Source: Pseudobutyrivibrio sp. (GTDB lineage Bacteria; Bacillota; Clostridia; Lachnospirales; Lachnospiraceae). Taken from it: a stretch of 37,014 bases of DNA. The notes below the pieces were generated by a model. The model did not search any database, had not been told where the DNA came from, and saw nothing but the letters and a program-made list of their open reading frames with translations. The DNA is taken from positions 1 through 37,014 of the forward strand of contig JAILKL010000080.1 in the NCBI GenBank assembly GCA_024693775.1, given 5' to 3'. Within the stretch, counting starts at the first letter, position 1. Each line of letters starts with the position of its first letter. Below are positions 33,890-37,014 of this stretch, in pieces. Both the position numbers and the translations under genes were made by a program.

Positions 33890-34750
33890 CGTCAATTTCT
33901 TAGTAACAGTACATGCTAATGCACCTGGCCCGATATGACAAGAAACTGAAAGTGATAAAGGATCAATCCATATTTCCTTTCCTGGGAATTCTTGCAATAG
34001 TTCTTCTTTAAATTTTTCTGCTGCTTCGTAATTATTTGTGTGTGCAATTGATATGATGACATCATCAAGGTTGTCAGTCTTAATAACTTCCTTTAGGTCC
34101 TTTTTAAGTGCATCAATCATTGTCTGCTTTGCAGCTTTTGTTGTACGCGCCATAGCGTACTTATCTAATTTTTCACCGTAAATTGAAAGGACTGGCTTTA
34201 TTTTTAGAAGTGAGCCAATGGCAGCTACCGCTGGTGTTAATCTGCCACCTTTCTTTAGGTACTCTAATGTGTCAACTGTGATGTAGATTGTAGATAAGTT
34301 TTTAATCTCCATAAGAGCATCACAAATTTCCTGTGCACTCTTTCCAGCATCTGCCAGCACCTTTGCTTCCATAGCTGAAAGCTTTTGTGTAACTGAAATA
34401 CGCTGATTGTCTACTACAACTACCCTTCCATCGTAATCCTCTGAAAGCATCTTTGCTGTTGCACAAGATGATGACAATCCAGAAGACATTGGAATATATA
34501 CTATCTCGTCGTAATCCTTTAAAAGCTTTTCCCATGTATCCATGAGATTTCCTGTGATAGGCATTGAAGTGGTAATCTCTCCGCCTTTTGTAAGTTTTTC
34601 ATAGAACTGTTCCTGAGATAAATCGATATCTTCGTAATAAAGTTCTCCATCAATATAAAAAGGCATTGGCTCAACGAAGATTCCTAACTGCTTAGACTCT
34701 TCCTGAGTAATGCCACTATTACTGTCTGTAAGAATTGCTACTTTGTTCAT
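33878..34750 (-). CDS. DegV family fatty-acid-binding protein
   Basis: 290 residues of the DegV/FakB fold, soluble proteins that hold one fatty acid, usually for phosphorylation by FakA. N-terminal VAILTDSNSGITQEE, ligand-loop GGEITTSMPITGN near 55-67, IPMSSGLSSSCATA near 85-98, and the C-terminal HIGPGALACTVTKK are typical. No fakA is next to it. The ATG has GAGGTG upstream, and an extended -10 promoter is seen 36 nt above the start. Whether it feeds FakA is inferred from the family. Confidence 0.93.
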   Translation of the reverse strand: MNKVAILTDSNSGITQEESKQLGIFVEPMPFYIDGELYYEDIDLSQEQFYEKLTKGGEITTSMPITGNLMDTWEKLLKDYDEIVYIPMSSGLSSSCATAKMLSEDYDGRVVVVDNQRISVTQKLSAMEAKVLADAGKSAQEICDALMEIKNLSTIYITVDTLEYLKKGGRLTPAVAAIGSLLKIKPVLSIYGEKLDKYAMARTTKAAKQTMIDALKKDLKEVIKTDNLDDVIISIAHTNNYEAAEKFKEELLQEFPGKEIWIDPLSLSVSCHIGPGALACTVTKKLTDTI

Positions 34751-34785
34751 ATTTCACCTCTTATTTATTTAAACAACCGAGGTTA

Positions 34786-34794
34786 ATTCTAACA
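34786..34794 (-). promoter_or_regulatory. extended -10 promoter of degV
   Basis: Minus strand TG-T-TAGAAT (34794-34786) with a weak -35 (TTTCAA) 17 nt further up. AACC/GGTT repeats surround it. Confidence 0.5.
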
Positions 34795-34870
34795 TAATAA
34801 TGGTTTAATTGAAACCTAAAAGGTTAAAATATTTTATAAAAAATACTAGTACTGATTTACCCGCTAAAAA

Positions 34871-34911
34871 CAAAAAAATAGGTACCCGTCAGATTAATCT
34901 GACAGATACCT
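34871..34911 (-). terminator. intrinsic terminator of groEL
   Basis: AGGTA/TACCT outer stem (34880-34884 with 34907-34911) and a GTCAGAT/ATCTGAC inner stem (34888-34894 with 34897-34903), then TTTTTTTG on the minus strand. Confidence 0.9.
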
Positions 34912-34934
34912 GTTAATTAATTATCTAATGTATT

Positions 34935-36578
<1,644 letters not shown>

Positions 36579-36597
36579 CTACCTCTTTTCCTAAATA

Positions 36598-36882
36598 TTA
36601 TTCTACAACTGCAAGAATATCATTCTGACGAACGATAATGTACTCCTCGCCTTCAAGCTTAACTTCTGTACCAGCGTACTTTGAATATATAACCTTCTGG
36701 CCTTCCTTAACCTGCATTGTGATTTCCTTACCGTCAACAATTCCGCCAGGGCCAACAGCTATAACCATAGCTTCCTGTGGTTTCTCCTGTGCTGCAGATG
36801 CAAGAATAATACCAGACTTTGTAGTTTCTTCTGCTTCGCACTGCTTTAATACAACGCGATCTGTTAATGGAACTAATTTCAT
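36598..36882 (-). CDS. groS: 10-kDa co-chaperonin GroES
   Basis: Heptameric lid of GroEL. 94 residues with KLVPLTDRVVLKQ at the start, the mobile loop EAEETTKSGIILASAAQEKP, and YAGTEVKLEGEEYIIVRQNDILAVVE at the end. The ATG has AGGAGG upstream. First gene of the groESL operon below a CIRCE element. Confidence 0.99.
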   Translation of the reverse strand: MKLVPLTDRVVLKQCEAEETTKSGIILASAAQEKPQEAMVIAVGPGGIVDGKEITMQVKEGQKVIYSKYAGTEVKLEGEEYIIVRQNDILAVVE

Positions 36883-36920
36883 TTTATATTACCTCCTAAA
36901 TTAAGTATCAAAATCATTTA

Positions 36921-36947
36921 TTAGCACTCCGCTCAATCGAGTGCTAA
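36921..36947. promoter_or_regulatory. CIRCE operator (HrcA binding site)
   Basis: Perfect TTAGCACTC-N9-GAGTGCTAA. Placed just downstream of the groES promoter -10, the classic site for HrcA repression of groESL. Confidence 0.98.
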
Positions 36948-36958
36948 CCACAAAAAGT

Positions 36959-36987
36959 ATAATAGGATTCTCTCGAATCAGTTGCAA
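36959..36987 (-). promoter_or_regulatory. SigA promoter of groES-groEL
   Basis: Minus strand TTGCAA (36987-36982), 17-nt spacer, TATTAT (36964-36959). The spacer contains the inverted repeat GATTC-N4-GAATC. Confidence 0.85.
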
Positions 36988-37014
36988 GCAATTAAGGTTA
37001 ATAATTTTCGAAAG

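Overview
The window is ordinary-looking chromosome of a low-GC anaerobic Firmicute. It is most likely a Lachnospiraceae member of the Butyrivibrio/Pseudobutyrivibrio/Roseburia type, a placement made from protein style and gene order and not from a marker search. All 29 genes I accept are on the minus strand, so transcription runs from high to low coordinates. I see no rRNA or tRNA gene, insertion sequence, prophage or CRISPR. No stretch longer than about 225 bp lacks a gene. The three longest gaps (16484-16706, 31225-31415, 34751-34934) all hold recognisable signals.

Right end (36990 down to 31400): groES-groEL with a SigA-type promoter and a perfect CIRCE operator, then single genes for a DegV lipid-binding protein, adenylosuccinate synthase, a DUF4340-like membrane-anchored protein, and ribosomal protein S15 (rpsO). 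Several carry clear promoters or terminators.

Middle (31330 down to 22300): pnp, whose leader can fold into a long hairpin; an ABC-F translation factor gene; rex, with a consensus promoter and a candidate Rex box; a conserved coiled-coil protein of unknown function; a CBS-pair/CorC-domain membrane protein; yebC; and a lone glycogen synthase gene, glgA.

Left part (22300 down to 1): ftsK/spoIIIE, fhs and a zinc-ribbon/TPR protein end at a strong terminator near 16532-16563. From rlmH onward comes an uninterrupted 16.5-kb run without an evident internal terminator: rlmH, pdp, phoH, a degenerate 7TM-HD protein, ybeY, a DUF3048 lipoprotein, a MurJ/SpoVB-type flippase, two flavoproteins, mutS, mutL, miaA and a PLP enzyme cut by the window edge. 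Many of these genes overlap by 1-4 nt (TAATG or ATGA), which suggests translational coupling. The run links rRNA maturation (rlmH, ybeY), mismatch repair (mutS, mutL), tRNA modification (miaA) and envelope functions.

I see no clear new defence or mobile system. The points most worth a second look are the degenerate PgpH-like protein between phoH and ybeY, the cis-regulatory elements around rex, the rpsO and pnp leaders, terminators that abut the Shine-Dalgarno sites of the ABC-F gene and ftsK, a possible short RNA upstream of rlmH, and a near-leaderless rlmH promoter.
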